DNA of 64,000 nt from Oscillospiraceae bacterium (GTDB taxonomy: Bacteria > Bacillota > Clostridia > Oscillospirales > Oscillospiraceae). Both the position numbers and the translations under genes were made by a program. This document shows, one piece after another, positions 53,786 through 62,630 of this stretch (position 1 is its first letter; each line of letters opens with the position of its first letter). The stretch covers positions 179,549-243,548 of the forward strand of contig JAJQCF010000031.1 in the NCBI GenBank assembly GCA_021202845.1. The letters run 5' to 3'. The notes under the pieces were generated by a model. It was given only the letters and a program-made list of their open reading frames with translations. It was not told where the DNA came from and did not search any database.

Positions 53786-55678
53786 TTAACAGCCTGAACG
53801 GCCGTTTTTTCCCATGCTCAGCCACACCATGAGGGCGGCTAAGTCGGCGGGCGAGACGCCGGAGATGCGGCCGGCTTGGCCTAAACTGACGGGGCGGACA
53901 CGGCTGAGCTTTTGCCGTGCCTCCAAACGCAGGCCGGTTATGGCGGAGTAGTCTATGTCCTCCGGCAGACGGCGCTCCTCCATGCGTGAAAATTCCTCCA
54001 CCTGCCGCAGCTGTCGGCGTATGTAACCCGCGTATTTCAATTCAATCTCCACCTGCTCGCTCACCTGCCGCGGCAGCGCGGGGCGCTCGGGGTCGAAGGG
54101 CGCGAGGTCGGCGTAGCCTATCTGCGGTCGGCGTATCAGCTCCGCCAGCGTCGCTCCGTCCGTTACCGGCGCGGTGCCGCGCTCGGTCAGTACGGCGTTC
54201 AGCTCCTCGGATGGCGCAAGCCCCGTGTGCTCGAGGCGAGCGAGTTCCGCCTCCACCTGCGCGTACTTCCGCTCCACCTCCCGCAGCCTCTCCTCCGGCA
54301 CCAGCCCCACGCGGCAGCCTATGGCCGCGAGGCGCTTATCCGCGTTGTCCTGACGCAGCAGCAGACGGTACTCGGTGCGCGAGGTCATCATACGGTACGG
54401 CTCGTCCGTGCCCTTTGTCACGAGGTCGTCAATGAGCGTGCCGATGTAGCCGTCCGAGCGGCGCAGCACCAGCGGCTCGCGGCCGGAGAGCTTAAGCGCG
54501 GCGTTTATGCCCGCAATTAGCCCCTGCGCTGCGGCCTCCTCGTAGCCGCTGGAGCCGTTGAACTGCCCCGCGCCGTAGAGACCGGATATTTTTTTCGTTT
54601 CCAGCGTCGGCAGCAGCTCCGTCGGGTCAACGCAGTCGTACTCAATGGCGTAGGCGGGGCGTGTGACCTCGGCGCGCTCCAGTCCCGCAATGGTGTGCAG
54701 CGCCGCTAACTGCACTTCCTCCGGCATACTCGAGGAAAAGCCCTGTACGTACATCTCCTCCGTGTTCAGCCCCATTGGCTCTATAAACAGCTGGTGGCGC
54801 GGCTTATCGGGGAATGTCATAATTTTTGTCTCAATGCTCGGACAGTAGCGCGGACCCACGCCCTCGATAACGCCGGAGTAGAGCGGGCTGCGGTCGAGGT
54901 TGGCGCGGATTATCTCATGCGTGCGCTCGTTTGTGTATGTCAGGTAGCACACGGCGAGGTTACGCAGTTTTGCGGGGTCGGTGGAAAAAGAAAACGGTTC
55001 CGGCTCCTCGTCGCCGGCTTGCAGCGACATACGCGAAAAATCTATGCTGCGGGCGTTGACGCGCGGCGGAGTGCCGGTTTTGAAGCGGCGGAGGGACAGA
55101 CCCATTTCCCGCAGACGCTCAGCCAGAGGACCCGCGGGAGCAAGGCCGTCGGGACCGCTGTCGCGCACGCACTCACCAGTTATCGTCCGCCCGTGCAGAT
55201 ATGTGCCGGTGGCGACAACAACCGCGCGGCAGCCAAAGCGCGCGCCCGTGGCCGTGGTAACGGAGCAGACGGCGCCGTTCTTTACGCCGATGTCCACAAT
55301 CTCCGCCTGACGCACGCGCAGGTTCTCCTGCCGCTCCAGAGTGAGCTTCATCACCTCTTGGTAGCGGCGGCGGTCGGCCTGAGCGCGCAGGGAGTGTACG
55401 GCGGGACCCTTGCCGCGGTTGAGCATACGGTACTGAATACACGCCGCGTCGGCAGCCTTGGCCATTTCGCCGCCGAGGGCGTCAATCTCGCGCACAAGGT
55501 GACCCTTGCCCGTGCCGCCAATCGCGGGGTTGCAGGGCATATTGCCCACGGCGTCCAAGTTGACGGAGAAAACAATGGTGTCCGCGCCGAGCCGCGCCGC
55601 CGCCAGCGCCGCCTCAATGCCCGCGTGTCCCGCTCCGATAACGGCAATGTCGCATTGCCCTGCATCAAAAATAGTCAA
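53786..55678 (-). CDS. mnmG: tRNA uridine-5-carboxymethylaminomethyl modification enzyme MnmG (GidA)
   Basis: The 630-residue FAD enzyme has the dinucleotide motif [19 protein letters not shown] near 13-31, [21 protein letters not shown], the FKTGTPPR block, and a C-terminal helical domain that binds MnmE. With MnmE it modifies the wobble uridine of several tRNAs. The start is TTG 55678 with GAGGGG 7 bases upstream; no in-frame ATG is nearby. mnmE and other usual neighbours are absent. Confidence 0.96.
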   Translation of the reverse strand: MTIFDAGQCDIAVIGAGHAGIEAALAAARLGADTIVFSVNLDAVGNMPCNPAIGGTGKGHLVREIDALGGEMAKAADAACIQYRMLNRGKGPAVHSLRAQADRRRYQEVMKLTLERQENLRVRQAEIVDIGVKNGAVCSVTTATGARFGCRAVVVATGTYLHGRTITGECVRDSGPDGLAPAGPLAERLREMGLSLRRFKTGTPPRVNARSIDFSRMSLQAGDEEPEPFSFSTDPAKLRNLAVCYLTYTNERTHEIIRANLDRSPLYSGVIEGVGPRYCPSIETKIMTFPDKPRHQLFIEPMGLNTEEMYVQGFSSSMPEEVQLAALHTIAGLERAEVTRPAYAIEYDCVDPTELLPTLETKKISGLYGAGQFNGSSGYEEAAAQGLIAGINAALKLSGREPLVLRRSDGYIGTLIDDLVTKGTDEPYRMMTSRTEYRLLLRQDNADKRLAAIGCRVGLVPEERLREVERKYAQVEAELARLEHTGLAPSEELNAVLTERGTAPVTDGATLAELIRRPQIGYADLAPFDPERPALPRQVSEQVEIELKYAGYIRRQLRQVEEFSRMEERRLPEDIDYSAITGLRLEARQKLSRVRPVSLGQAGRISGVSPADLAALMVWLSMGKNGRSGC

Positions 55679-55758
55679 AATATCGCCCCTCGCGTATAAA
55701 AAATATCTAACATAACAAATAATCCAAACCGTGTCGAAACTCGGTTCGGATTACTTGT

Positions 55759-55843
55759 TGGTGCGAGAGAGGAGACTTGAACTCCCACGTCAGTTGACAC
55801 ACGCCCCTCAAACGTGCCTGTCTACCTGTTCCAGCACTCTCGC
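55759..55843 (-). tRNA. tRNA-Leu (anticodon GAG)
   Basis: An 85-base tRNA with acceptor stem GCGAGAG/CTCTCGC, D-arm CTG/CAG, anticodon stem CACGT/GCGTG around loop TTGAGGG (anticodon GAG), a long variable arm as in leucine tRNAs, T loop TTCAAGT, and an encoded 3' ACCA. It reads CUC/CUU codons. It lies between mnmG and an Rpn-family gene. Confidence 0.93.
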
Positions 55844-55935
55844 ATATTCCCTTTTCGCGCTGCCTTGTTTTCAACAGCATTTATGATTATACCAGAATTA
55901 TGACTTTTGTCAATAGTTTTTTTCATTTTCTTTTT

Positions 55936-55968
55936 GAGGGCTGCACCGTGGCTATAGGTGCAGCCCTC
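55936..55968 (-). repeat. Stem-loop after the Rpn-family gene
   Basis: A perfect 12-bp stem GAGGGCTGCACC/GGTGCAGCCCTC has a 9-base loop. On the minus strand an A-rich, not T-rich, tract follows, so it is not a standard terminator for the gene. The arms resemble those of the hairpin at 20023-20057. Confidence 0.65.
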
Positions 55969-55980
55969 TGTGCGGTTGCG

Positions 55981-56844
55981 TTACTCCCCCTCCAGACGTT
56001 TAACCTCGTCCAGAGGTATGCCGGTTAAGGCGGCAATGTCCTCAGGTGCAGCGTTTTTGAGCATTTGCTTAATTAGCAGCTCCACACCCTCTTTAGCTCC
56101 TTGCAGCTTGCCTTGTTGCAATCCTTGCTGTAGGCCTTCCTCTCTGCACTCCCGCGCTATATTGTGCAGTTCAATATCCCAAATCCGTTGCTGCTCAAAT
56201 AATGTCGTCATAATGTCAGTGACCTCCTTTTGCCGCGATTCCAAGAACGATTTCAGTATGCCTCGTTCTGTGCTTATTTTTATTGCCTCGTCCAAAGCCC
56301 GTTTATTGTGGCCGTATGTCTTTGCCTGCTTATCGAAAATTTTGCTGAACTCAATGTACTGGTCCAAAATATCTCCCGAGCCGTCGTCTACCAGCACCTT
56401 GACCGTTATCTCCGCCGAACCGTCGCCTCCGTAAAGATCGGAGAGCTTGAGCGTGTCCGGCACGTCCTGCTTATCGCCGGTGTAGACAACGTACAATTCC
56501 GGCTTAGGTATTGATACCGGCTTTTCTCGGTAAAGCGACAGCTTGTGCTCCGTTACGTACTCCTTATAAGTTGAAGCAAGGTACATTAGCATACGCAGCG
56601 GAATATTTTCGGAGAACGTGGACTGCGCTTCGACAAGGAAGATAAGTTTATCTCTCACTTGTATGCCCAAGTCGTTGTACTGCCCGATGACCATTACGTT
56701 CTCCAGCGTCACCAGCTTGAAGTCCTCTTCCTTTACATCCGTGTCCTCAGGGTGTAGCTGGAGATACAGCGCCTTTGTGTACTCCGGCTGCTTGAACATA
56801 AAAGTGAAGATGCTGTCCTTGATTTCTCGCTTAGGCTCCGTCAT
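55981..56844 (-). CDS. Rpn family recombination-promoting nuclease / putative transposase
   Basis: The 287-residue protein has the PD-(D/E)XK-type N-terminal domain of the Rpn/PDDEXK_2 family: DSIFTFMFKQPEYTKALYLQ, and a core with DLGIQVRDKLIFLVEAQST (Asp and Glu-x-Gln as catalytic residues). A Gln/Gly/Glu-rich heptad-like segment (EEGLQQGLQQGKLQG) and a C-terminal GIPLDEVKRLEGE complete it. ATG 56844 has AAGGAAG. Rpn proteins nick DNA and promote recombination; many copies are scattered in Clostridia genomes. No inverted repeats flank it. Confidence 0.85.
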   Translation of the reverse strand: MTEPKREIKDSIFTFMFKQPEYTKALYLQLHPEDTDVKEEDFKLVTLENVMVIGQYNDLGIQVRDKLIFLVEAQSTFSENIPLRMLMYLASTYKEYVTEHKLSLYREKPVSIPKPELYVVYTGDKQDVPDTLKLSDLYGGDGSAEITVKVLVDDGSGDILDQYIEFSKIFDKQAKTYGHNKRALDEAIKISTERGILKSFLESRQKEVTDIMTTLFEQQRIWDIELHNIARECREEGLQQGLQQGKLQGAKEGVELLIKQMLKNAAPEDIAALTGIPLDEVKRLEGE

Positions 56845-57025
56845 CGCGGTCACTTCCTTCTATATTGTATTATATCAGATTTTCAAACAGATACAAGATA
56901 AATTTCCTGAAAAATTAAGGCCGTGCGAGTGCTTTTGATTTATCTGCGGAGGTCAAAAGGTTTTGGTTGACACCCGGCGCGGGGTCATGTAGAATAAATT
57001 AAACAAAATCTTTTGAGGCGATTAC

Positions 57026-58060
57026 ATGAGCAACAACGGCATACCGAAAATTTTGCGCGACTTTCTCTCCTACCACGAGACTATCAAGGGGCACTCGCAG
57101 GAGACGGTGGACGAGTATCTGCTGGATATGCGCACCTTTTTTCGCTTTTTGAAGTTAGACCGCGGGCTGGTCGGCGACGGGACGGACTTTGAGGACATTG
57201 ATATCTCCGACATCGATTTGGAGTTTGTGCGCACCGTGACGGCAACGGAGGTCTATGACTTCCTCAGCTACCTGAGCCGCGACCGCGTGAAGAGCAAGCG
57301 CAGCCGCTGCAGCGAATACGGTCTCTCCCCTGCCACGAGGGCGCGCAAGCTGGCGACGATAAAGAGCTTTTACAAGTACCTCACGGCCAAGGCCAAGCTG
57401 ATTACGGAAAACCCCGTTAAGGACTTGGACGCGCCCAAGGTGCCGCGCTCGCTGCCGAAGTACCTGACGCTGGACGAGAGCAAGCGGCTTTTAGAGTCGA
57501 TAAACACGCGCAACAAGGCCAGAGATTACTGCATAATCTGCATTTTCCTCAACTGCGGACTGCGAATTTCCGAGATTGTCGGGCTCAACCGCTCCGACGT
57601 ACGCGGGGACAACCTGCGTATCCACGGCAAGGGCGGCAAGGAACGGGTTGTGTACTTAAACGACGCCACCTCCGCCGCGCTCAACGACTACTTGGCCGTG
57701 CGCGACGACATAGAGGCTGACGGAGAGCCGGCGCTCTTTCTCTCCAACCGCCGCGCGCGCATGAGCCGCGAGGCCGTACACGCAATGGTGAAAAAGAGCC
57801 TCGCCGCCGCCGGACTGGACTCCGAAAAATACTCCGCGCATAAGCTGCGCCACACCGCCGCCACGCTCATGCTGCAAAACGGGGTTGACGTGCGCACGCT
57901 GCAGGAGGTGCTGGGTCACGAACACCTGAACACGACGCAGATTTACACCCATGTTGACAGCTCGGAGCTGCGCACGGCGGCGCTGGCAAACCCCTTGGCC
58001 GGTTTTTCTCCCAATAAGCCCACGACGGAGGACGGCGGTCACGACGACCATGACGCTTAA
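57026..58060 (+). CDS. xerC: Tyrosine recombinase, XerC-like
   Basis: The 344-residue protein has an N-terminal SAM-like domain (1-120, longer than in the xerD product), and a catalytic domain with Arg in CGLRISEIVGLN (about 185), HKLRH (about 272-276), the His of LGHEHLNTT (about 298) and the Tyr of TQIYTHVDS (about 309). It is probably XerC, partner of XerD at 21988, but an unlinked integrase cannot be excluded. The C-terminal tail (about 25 residues, His/Asp-rich) is unusual. ATG 57026 has GAGG. Confidence 0.82.
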   Translation: MSNNGIPKILRDFLSYHETIKGHSQETVDEYLLDMRTFFRFLKLDRGLVGDGTDFEDIDISDIDLEFVRTVTATEVYDFLSYLSRDRVKSKRSRCSEYGLSPATRARKLATIKSFYKYLTAKAKLITENPVKDLDAPKVPRSLPKYLTLDESKRLLESINTRNKARDYCIICIFLNCGLRISEIVGLNRSDVRGDNLRIHGKGGKERVVYLNDATSAALNDYLAVRDDIEADGEPALFLSNRRARMSREAVHAMVKKSLAAAGLDSEKYSAHKLRHTAATLMLQNGVDVRTLQEVLGHEHLNTTQIYTHVDSSELRTAALANPLAGFSPNKPTTEDGGHDDHDA

Positions 58061-58087
58061 AATTCTCTCTGCAAAGGAAGGCCTTTT

Positions 58088-59476
58088 ATGGTTTTTTCCA
58101 GTCTGATATTTATATTTCTCTACCTGCCTGTTGTACTGTTAATATATTATATTTTCCCCGCAAAGTGGAGAAATTTATGGCTTTTTATTGTAAATCTCAT
58201 ATTCTACGGCTGGGGAGAGCCGGTGTATGTTTTCCTCATGCTGGCCTCAATCGCCATGAACTACGCCGCGGGTCTGGCCGTGGGGAGACTGCGGGAGGTC
58301 AGTCAAAACAAAAGCAAGGCCGCGCTGGCGGTCTGCATTGTACTGAACATCGCCCTGCTCGGCTTTTTCAAGTACTATGACCTCTTTGCCGAAACGCTGA
58401 GCCTCCTGCCGGGCGTCAGCATAGCCCCGCTGGGGCTGGCGCTGCCGATTGGCATATCGTTCTACACGTTCCAGTGCATGAGCTACCCCATTGACGTCTA
58501 CCGCGGCGACGCGCGGCCGCAGCGCAATTTCGTCAGCTTCGGCACCTATGTCGCGCTGTTTCCCCAGCTCATCGCGGGGCCAATCGTGCGCTACAAGGAC
58601 ATAGACGACCAACTGCGCAGCCGCGTCTGCGATGTGGAAAAGTTCTCGTCCGGCGTGCGGCGCTTTGTCATCGGTCTGGGAAAAAAGGTGCTGATTGCCA
58701 ACAACATCGGCCTGCTCTGGGATATTTACTCCGCCTCCCCCGCCCTGACGACGCTCGGCGCGTGGCTGGGGATTTCAGCGTTCACGCTGCAAATTTACTT
58801 TGACTTCTCCGGCTACTCCGACATGGCTATCGGCCTCGGCAGAATGCTGGGCTTCGAGTTTGCGGAAAACTTCAGCTACCCCTACCTCTCCCGCAGCGTG
58901 ACCGAGTTCTGGCGGCGCTGGCACATCAGCCTCGGCAGCTGGTTCCGCGACTATGTCTATATCCCGCTCGGCGGCAACCGCTGTGGGCGGGCGCGGCAGC
59001 TGGTGAATATTCTTGTTGTCTGGACGCTGACGGGCTTCTGGCACGGCGCGAACTGGACGTTCCTGCTCTGGGGCCTTTACTACGCGCTGCTGCTCATTAT
59101 TGAAAAGGCGTTTTTGCTGCGGAGGCTGGAGTGCGCGCCTGTGCTGGGTCATATTTACACGCTGCTGGCCGCGGTGTTCGGCTGGGTGCTGTTCCAGCTG
59201 GACAGTCTGCCGGAGGCCGCCGCCTACTGCGGGGCTATGCTGGGCTTCGGCTCCGGCACGGCCTGCGCGGATGACATATTTTATCTGCGCAGCTACGCCG
59301 TGACGTTTATTGTCGCCATAGCCGCCGCCACGCCGCTCGGCAGCAGGATATTCGCCAAGCTCCCGCCGCGCGTGAAGTCGGCCGCCGCGCCCGTTCTGAC
59401 GGCGCTGGTGCTGCTGCTCTCCACGGCCTACCTTGTTGACGCAACCTACAACCCGTTTTTGTACTTCCGATTTTGA
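58088..59476 (+). CDS. MBOAT family O-acyltransferase
   Basis: The 462-residue membrane protein of the AlgI/DltB type has about 11 helices, the YFDFSGYSDMAIGLGRMLGF block near 238-257, RRWHISLGSWFRDYVYIPLGG near 276, and the catalytic His in TGFWHGANWTFLLWG (about 319). Such proteins pass acyl groups from the cytoplasm to an exported polymer. The next gene encodes a DHHW partner, as in alginate or teichoic acid acylation. ATG 58088 has AAAGGAAGG. Confidence 0.93.
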   Translation: MVFSSLIFIFLYLPVVLLIYYIFPAKWRNLWLFIVNLIFYGWGEPVYVFLMLASIAMNYAAGLAVGRLREVSQNKSKAALAVCIVLNIALLGFFKYYDLFAETLSLLPGVSIAPLGLALPIGISFYTFQCMSYPIDVYRGDARPQRNFVSFGTYVALFPQLIAGPIVRYKDIDDQLRSRVCDVEKFSSGVRRFVIGLGKKVLIANNIGLLWDIYSASPALTTLGAWLGISAFTLQIYFDFSGYSDMAIGLGRMLGFEFAENFSYPYLSRSVTEFWRRWHISLGSWFRDYVYIPLGGNRCGRARQLVNILVVWTLTGFWHGANWTFLLWGLYYALLLIIEKAFLLRRLECAPVLGHIYTLLAAVFGWVLFQLDSLPEAAAYCGAMLGFGSGTACADDIFYLRSYAVTFIVAIAAATPLGSRIFAKLPPRVKSAAAPVLTALVLLLSTAYLVDATYNPFLYFRF

Positions 59477-59487
59477 AGGAGCGGACC

Positions 59488-60606
59488 ATGTCAAGAACCT
59501 CTCAAATAATGCAAACCGTGATATTCGCCGCCTTCATCGGCGCGGGTCTGCTGCTGTTTTTGCTTCTGCCGAAGCGCGATTTTTCGCAGCAGGAGAACCG
59601 CTATCTGGCCTCCGCACCCTCGTTCAGCCTTGAAGCGCTGGCCAGCGGCGAGTTTACGCAGGACTTTGAAGAATACGTTACCGACCAGTTCCCGTTGCGC
59701 GACGGCTGGATAACCGCCAAGGCCGCCTCCGAGCTGGCCGCGGGCAAGGGGCAGAATAACGGCATATTCCTCTGCGGCGGCGACACGCTCATCGAGCCAT
59801 TTACCGCGCCGGAGAGCGCAAAGCTGGACACGGCCGCGAGCGCCGTCAACGCGCTGTGCGGCAACGTCGATGTCCCCGTTTTTCTTGCGCTCGTGCCCAC
59901 CGCGGCGGAGATTTGGGCGGACGCGCTCCCCTACGGCGCCGCCAACGACAGTCAAAGCGAGATTATCGACGGCATATACTCCGCCGTCTCCGCGGAAACG
60001 GTTGACATCTGCTCCGCGCTCGCCGCGCACGCCGACGAGGACATATTCTACCGCACCGACCACCACTGGACGACCCTCGGCGCTTACTACGCTTACGCCG
60101 AGATTTGCGCGGCTATGGGACTTGAACCCACGCCATTGAGCGACTACACCCCGCGCACCGTCACGGAGGAGTTCTGCGGCACCAGTTACTCCGCCTCCGG
60201 CTTCACGTGGGTCGAGCCGGACAGCATAACCGTCTACGCCGAACAGGGCGGCGCGGTCGTCACCAACTACTCCGGCGGCGAGGCGGCGGCAGGCGCGCTG
60301 TATGACGAGAGCTACCTGACCGTCAAGGACAAATACTCCTACTTCTATGGCGGCAACACTCCCCTGCTGACCATTGAGACGGAGGTACGGGACGCGCCCT
60401 CAATTCTCATAATCCGCGACTCCTACATGGACAGCCTGAGCCCCTTTATGCTGAACAATTTCTCGGAAATCCACATTGTTGACCTCCGCTACTACCGCCT
60501 GAGCATTGCCGAGTACATCGAGGAGAACGACATAGACAGCGTGCTTGTGTGCTACAGCCTCGCCAACTTCTGCACGGACACGAACCTGTTCCTCATGGGG
60601 CTGTAG
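59488..60606 (+). CDS. DHHW family protein (AlgX/DltD-like partner of MBOAT)
   Basis: The 372-residue exported protein has an N-terminal membrane helix (8-26), RDFSQQENRYLASAPSF, and the motif FYRTDHHWTTLGAYYAY near 190-206 that names the family, plus ILIIRDSYMDSLSPFM near 308 with a SGNH-type Asp-Ser. It likely accepts the acyl group on the outer face. ATG 59488 has GAAGGAG 7 bases upstream, 11 bases after the MBOAT stop. The polymer modified is unknown. Confidence 0.88.
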   Translation: MSRTSQIMQTVIFAAFIGAGLLLFLLLPKRDFSQQENRYLASAPSFSLEALASGEFTQDFEEYVTDQFPLRDGWITAKAASELAAGKGQNNGIFLCGGDTLIEPFTAPESAKLDTAASAVNALCGNVDVPVFLALVPTAAEIWADALPYGAANDSQSEIIDGIYSAVSAETVDICSALAAHADEDIFYRTDHHWTTLGAYYAYAEICAAMGLEPTPLSDYTPRTVTEEFCGTSYSASGFTWVEPDSITVYAEQGGAVVTNYSGGEAAAGALYDESYLTVKDKYSYFYGGNTPLLTIETEVRDAPSILIIRDSYMDSLSPFMLNNFSEIHIVDLRYYRLSIAEYIEENDIDSVLVCYSLANFCTDTNLFLMGL

Positions 60607-60633
60607 GTGAGAGTTAATAGAATATCAATAAAC

Positions 60634-60662
60634 TTTACAAGCGGTAATAATTCTGCTATACT
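60634..60662 (+). promoter_or_regulatory. Promoter of the small unit
   Basis: TTTACA (60634-60639) and TATACT (60657-60662) are 17 bases apart; transcription would begin near 60669. Confidence 0.65.
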
Positions 60663-60668
60663 TATCAT

Positions 60669-60806
60669 AGGATAAAGAAAGGGCTTTAAGGTGGAAAATG
60701 CGTTCCCATGCGCCGCATACCTTATGTAATGGGCAAAAGAGATGCCGGGAGTGACGCTCCGGCCGGAGCCCGTCTTTGGGGGACTATGGAGACATAGTCC
60801 CTTTTC
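60669..60806 (+). ncRNA. Small independent transcript, structured RNA and/or small peptides
   Basis: About 138 bases lie between a promoter and a perfect terminator. Two overlapping small frames exist: 60698-60754 (18 codons, ATG 6 bases after AAGG) and 60708-60797 (29 codons, starting MRRIPYVMGKRDAG). The longer frame stops (TAG 60795-60797) inside the terminator stem. The RNA can also fold: AAAGA..GGGCT with AGCCC..TCTTT closes it, and CCCAT/ATGGG and GCCGG/CCGGC form inner stems. No known RNA class was recognised; it could be an sRNA, a small protein gene or an attenuator. Confidence 0.5.
60780..60806 (+). terminator. Terminator with GNRA tetraloop
   Basis: A perfect 9-bp stem GGGACTATG/CATAGTCCC with loop GAGA is followed by TTTTC. 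Confidence 0.88.
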
Positions 60807-60845
60807 TCATGCCTTGCGCACATCAAAAATAGCGTAATTAAGGGG

Positions 60846-60874
60846 TTCAAAACCGGCGGGATTTATGATATACT
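60846..60874 (+). promoter_or_regulatory. Separate promoter of the ABC-F gene
   Basis: TTCAAA (60846-60851) and TATACT (60869-60874) are 17 bases apart, 62 bases before the ATG at 60936. It lies downstream of the small unit's terminator. Confidence 0.6.
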
Positions 60875-60935
60875 ATTATAGTTTGCGGCTCTCCTCTGCC
60901 GCGGATGTGAAATTTGCGATTCAGGAGCTGAATAT

Positions 60936-62534
60936 ATGATAACTGTTGAAAACATGAGCCTGCAGTTTGGCGGGCAGGTGCTGTACTCCCATGTTGACCT
61001 CAAGTTCGAGCGCGGGAACTGCTATGGCATTATCGGCGCGAACGGCGCGGGCAAGTCCACGTTTCTGCGCATACTCTCCGGCGAGGAGGACTACACCAGC
61101 GGCAATGTGAGCATCGACCCCAAGGCGCGCATGAGCGTGCTCAAACAGAACCAGACGATGTACGACGAGTACACCGTTATGGACACCGTGATAATGGGCA
61201 ACCCCAAGCTCTACGAGTGCGGCAAGGAGAAGGACGCCATTTACGAAAAGGAGGACTTCACCGACGCCGACGGCCTGCGCGCGGCGGAGCTGGAAGAACA
61301 GTTCGCAGAGCTGGGCGGCTGGGAGGCGGAGAGCGACGCCTCGCGCATACTTCAGGGTCTGGGCGTTTCGCCGGAGCACCACGACACGCTGATGTCGGCA
61401 ATGGACCCGCGGCTCAAGGTCAAGGTGCTGCTGGCGCAGGCGCTGTTCGGCGCGCCGGACATCATACTGTTAGACGAGCCGACAAACAACCTCGACCTCG
61501 CCTCCGTCGTCTGGCTGGAGGACTTCCTCATGGACTACGACGGCACGGTGCTGGTTGTCTCGCATGACCGCTACTTTTTGAACAACGTCTGCACGCACAT
61601 CGTCGATATCGACTACGGCAAGATTAAGATGTACGTCGGCAACTACGACTTCTGGTATGAGTCCAGCCAGCTCATGCAGAAGCTGATTAAGGACCAGAAC
61701 AAGGCCGCGCAGCAGAAGATTGAGGAACTGCAGAGCTTCATACAGCGCTTTTCCGCCAACAAGTCCAAGTCGCGTCAAGCCACGAGCCGCCGCAAGCTGC
61801 TGGAAAAGCTGACGGTTGAGGAAATGCCCGCCTCCTCGCGGCGCTACCCGTGGGTCGGCTTCAAGTGCGAGCGCGAGCCGGGCAAGGACAGGCTGTTCGT
61901 CGAGGGCGTGAGCAAGACCGTGGACGGCGTCAAGGTGCTGAACAATGTCAGCTTTATCATGGGGCGCGAGGACAAGATTGCCATAATCGGCGCCAACGAG
62001 ATTGCCATAACCACGCTGTTCAAAATTCTTGCCGGCGAGCTTGAGCCGGACGAGGGCAGCGTCAAGTGGGGCGTTTCCACAACGCAGTCCTACTTCCCCA
62101 AGGACCACGAGAGCTACTTCGCCGGTCACGACGAGAACCTGATAGACTGGATGCGCCAGTTTTCCACAGATAAGCGCGAGAGCTACCTGCGCACGTTCCT
62201 CGGGCGTATGCTGTTCTCCGGCGACGAGGTTTACAAGAGCGTCAAGGTGCTCTCCGGCGGCGAAAAGGTGCGCTGTATGCTGAGCAAGATGATGCTGGAG
62301 GGACGCAGTGTGCTCATGCTCGACCAGCCGACGAACCACCTCGACCTTGAGAGCATCGCCGCGCTCAACAACGGCCTTGTGGCTTTCCCTTACAACATAA
62401 TCTTCACGAGCCACGACCACCAGCTCACCCAGACCGTGGCCAACCGCATAATCGAGATTACCCCCGACGGCATCATCGACCGCATGGTGAGCTACGACGA
62501 TTACATGAAGCTCTACAAGGACGCCGATGAGTAA
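60936..62534 (+). CDS. ABC-F family ATPase, YkpA/YbiT type
   Basis: The 532-residue protein has two ABC domains and the ABC-F linker (about 240-300) but no membrane part; ABC-F proteins bind the ribosomal E site. Domain 1 has an intact Walker A GANGAGKST (36-44) and Walker B LLDEPTNNLD, but its signature is degenerate (SAMDPRLKVK). Domain 2 has an intact signature LSGGEKVR, but Walker A reads GANEIAITTL without Lys and Walker B reads LMLDQPTNHLD with Gln in place of the catalytic Glu. So one composite ATP site should work and the other should not. ATG 60936 has AGGAG. Confidence 0.92.
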   Translation: MITVENMSLQFGGQVLYSHVDLKFERGNCYGIIGANGAGKSTFLRILSGEEDYTSGNVSIDPKARMSVLKQNQTMYDEYTVMDTVIMGNPKLYECGKEKDAIYEKEDFTDADGLRAAELEEQFAELGGWEAESDASRILQGLGVSPEHHDTLMSAMDPRLKVKVLLAQALFGAPDIILLDEPTNNLDLASVVWLEDFLMDYDGTVLVVSHDRYFLNNVCTHIVDIDYGKIKMYVGNYDFWYESSQLMQKLIKDQNKAAQQKIEELQSFIQRFSANKSKSRQATSRRKLLEKLTVEEMPASSRRYPWVGFKCEREPGKDRLFVEGVSKTVDGVKVLNNVSFIMGREDKIAIIGANEIAITTLFKILAGELEPDEGSVKWGVSTTQSYFPKDHESYFAGHDENLIDWMRQFSTDKRESYLRTFLGRMLFSGDEVYKSVKVLSGGEKVRCMLSKMMLEGRSVLMLDQPTNHLDLESIAALNNGLVAFPYNIIFTSHDHQLTQTVANRIIEITPDGIIDRMVSYDDYMKLYKDADE

Positions 62535-62572
62535 GGCGGGCGCAAAATAATACAAGTTATAAATAATTTTCC

Positions 62573-62601
62573 TTGACAGCGGAGCAATCCGGTGTTAGCA
62601 T
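62573..62601 (+). promoter_or_regulatory. Promoter of pheA
   Basis: TTGACA (62573-62578) and TAGCAT (62596-62601) are 17 bases apart, 30 bases before the ATG. Confidence 0.65.
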
Positions 62602-62630
62602 AAATTTGATACAGAAATGGAGGCCAGTTC

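Noticed and set aside
57026..58060. Integrase of a genomic island next to tRNA-Leu
   Set aside because: The catalytic domain is Xer-like, no att repeats or phage genes are nearby, and the neighbours are chromosomal genes.
60669..60806. 6S RNA, tmRNA or SRP RNA in the small unit
   Set aside because: None of their conserved core sequences could be found; the length and mini-ORFs also do not fit.
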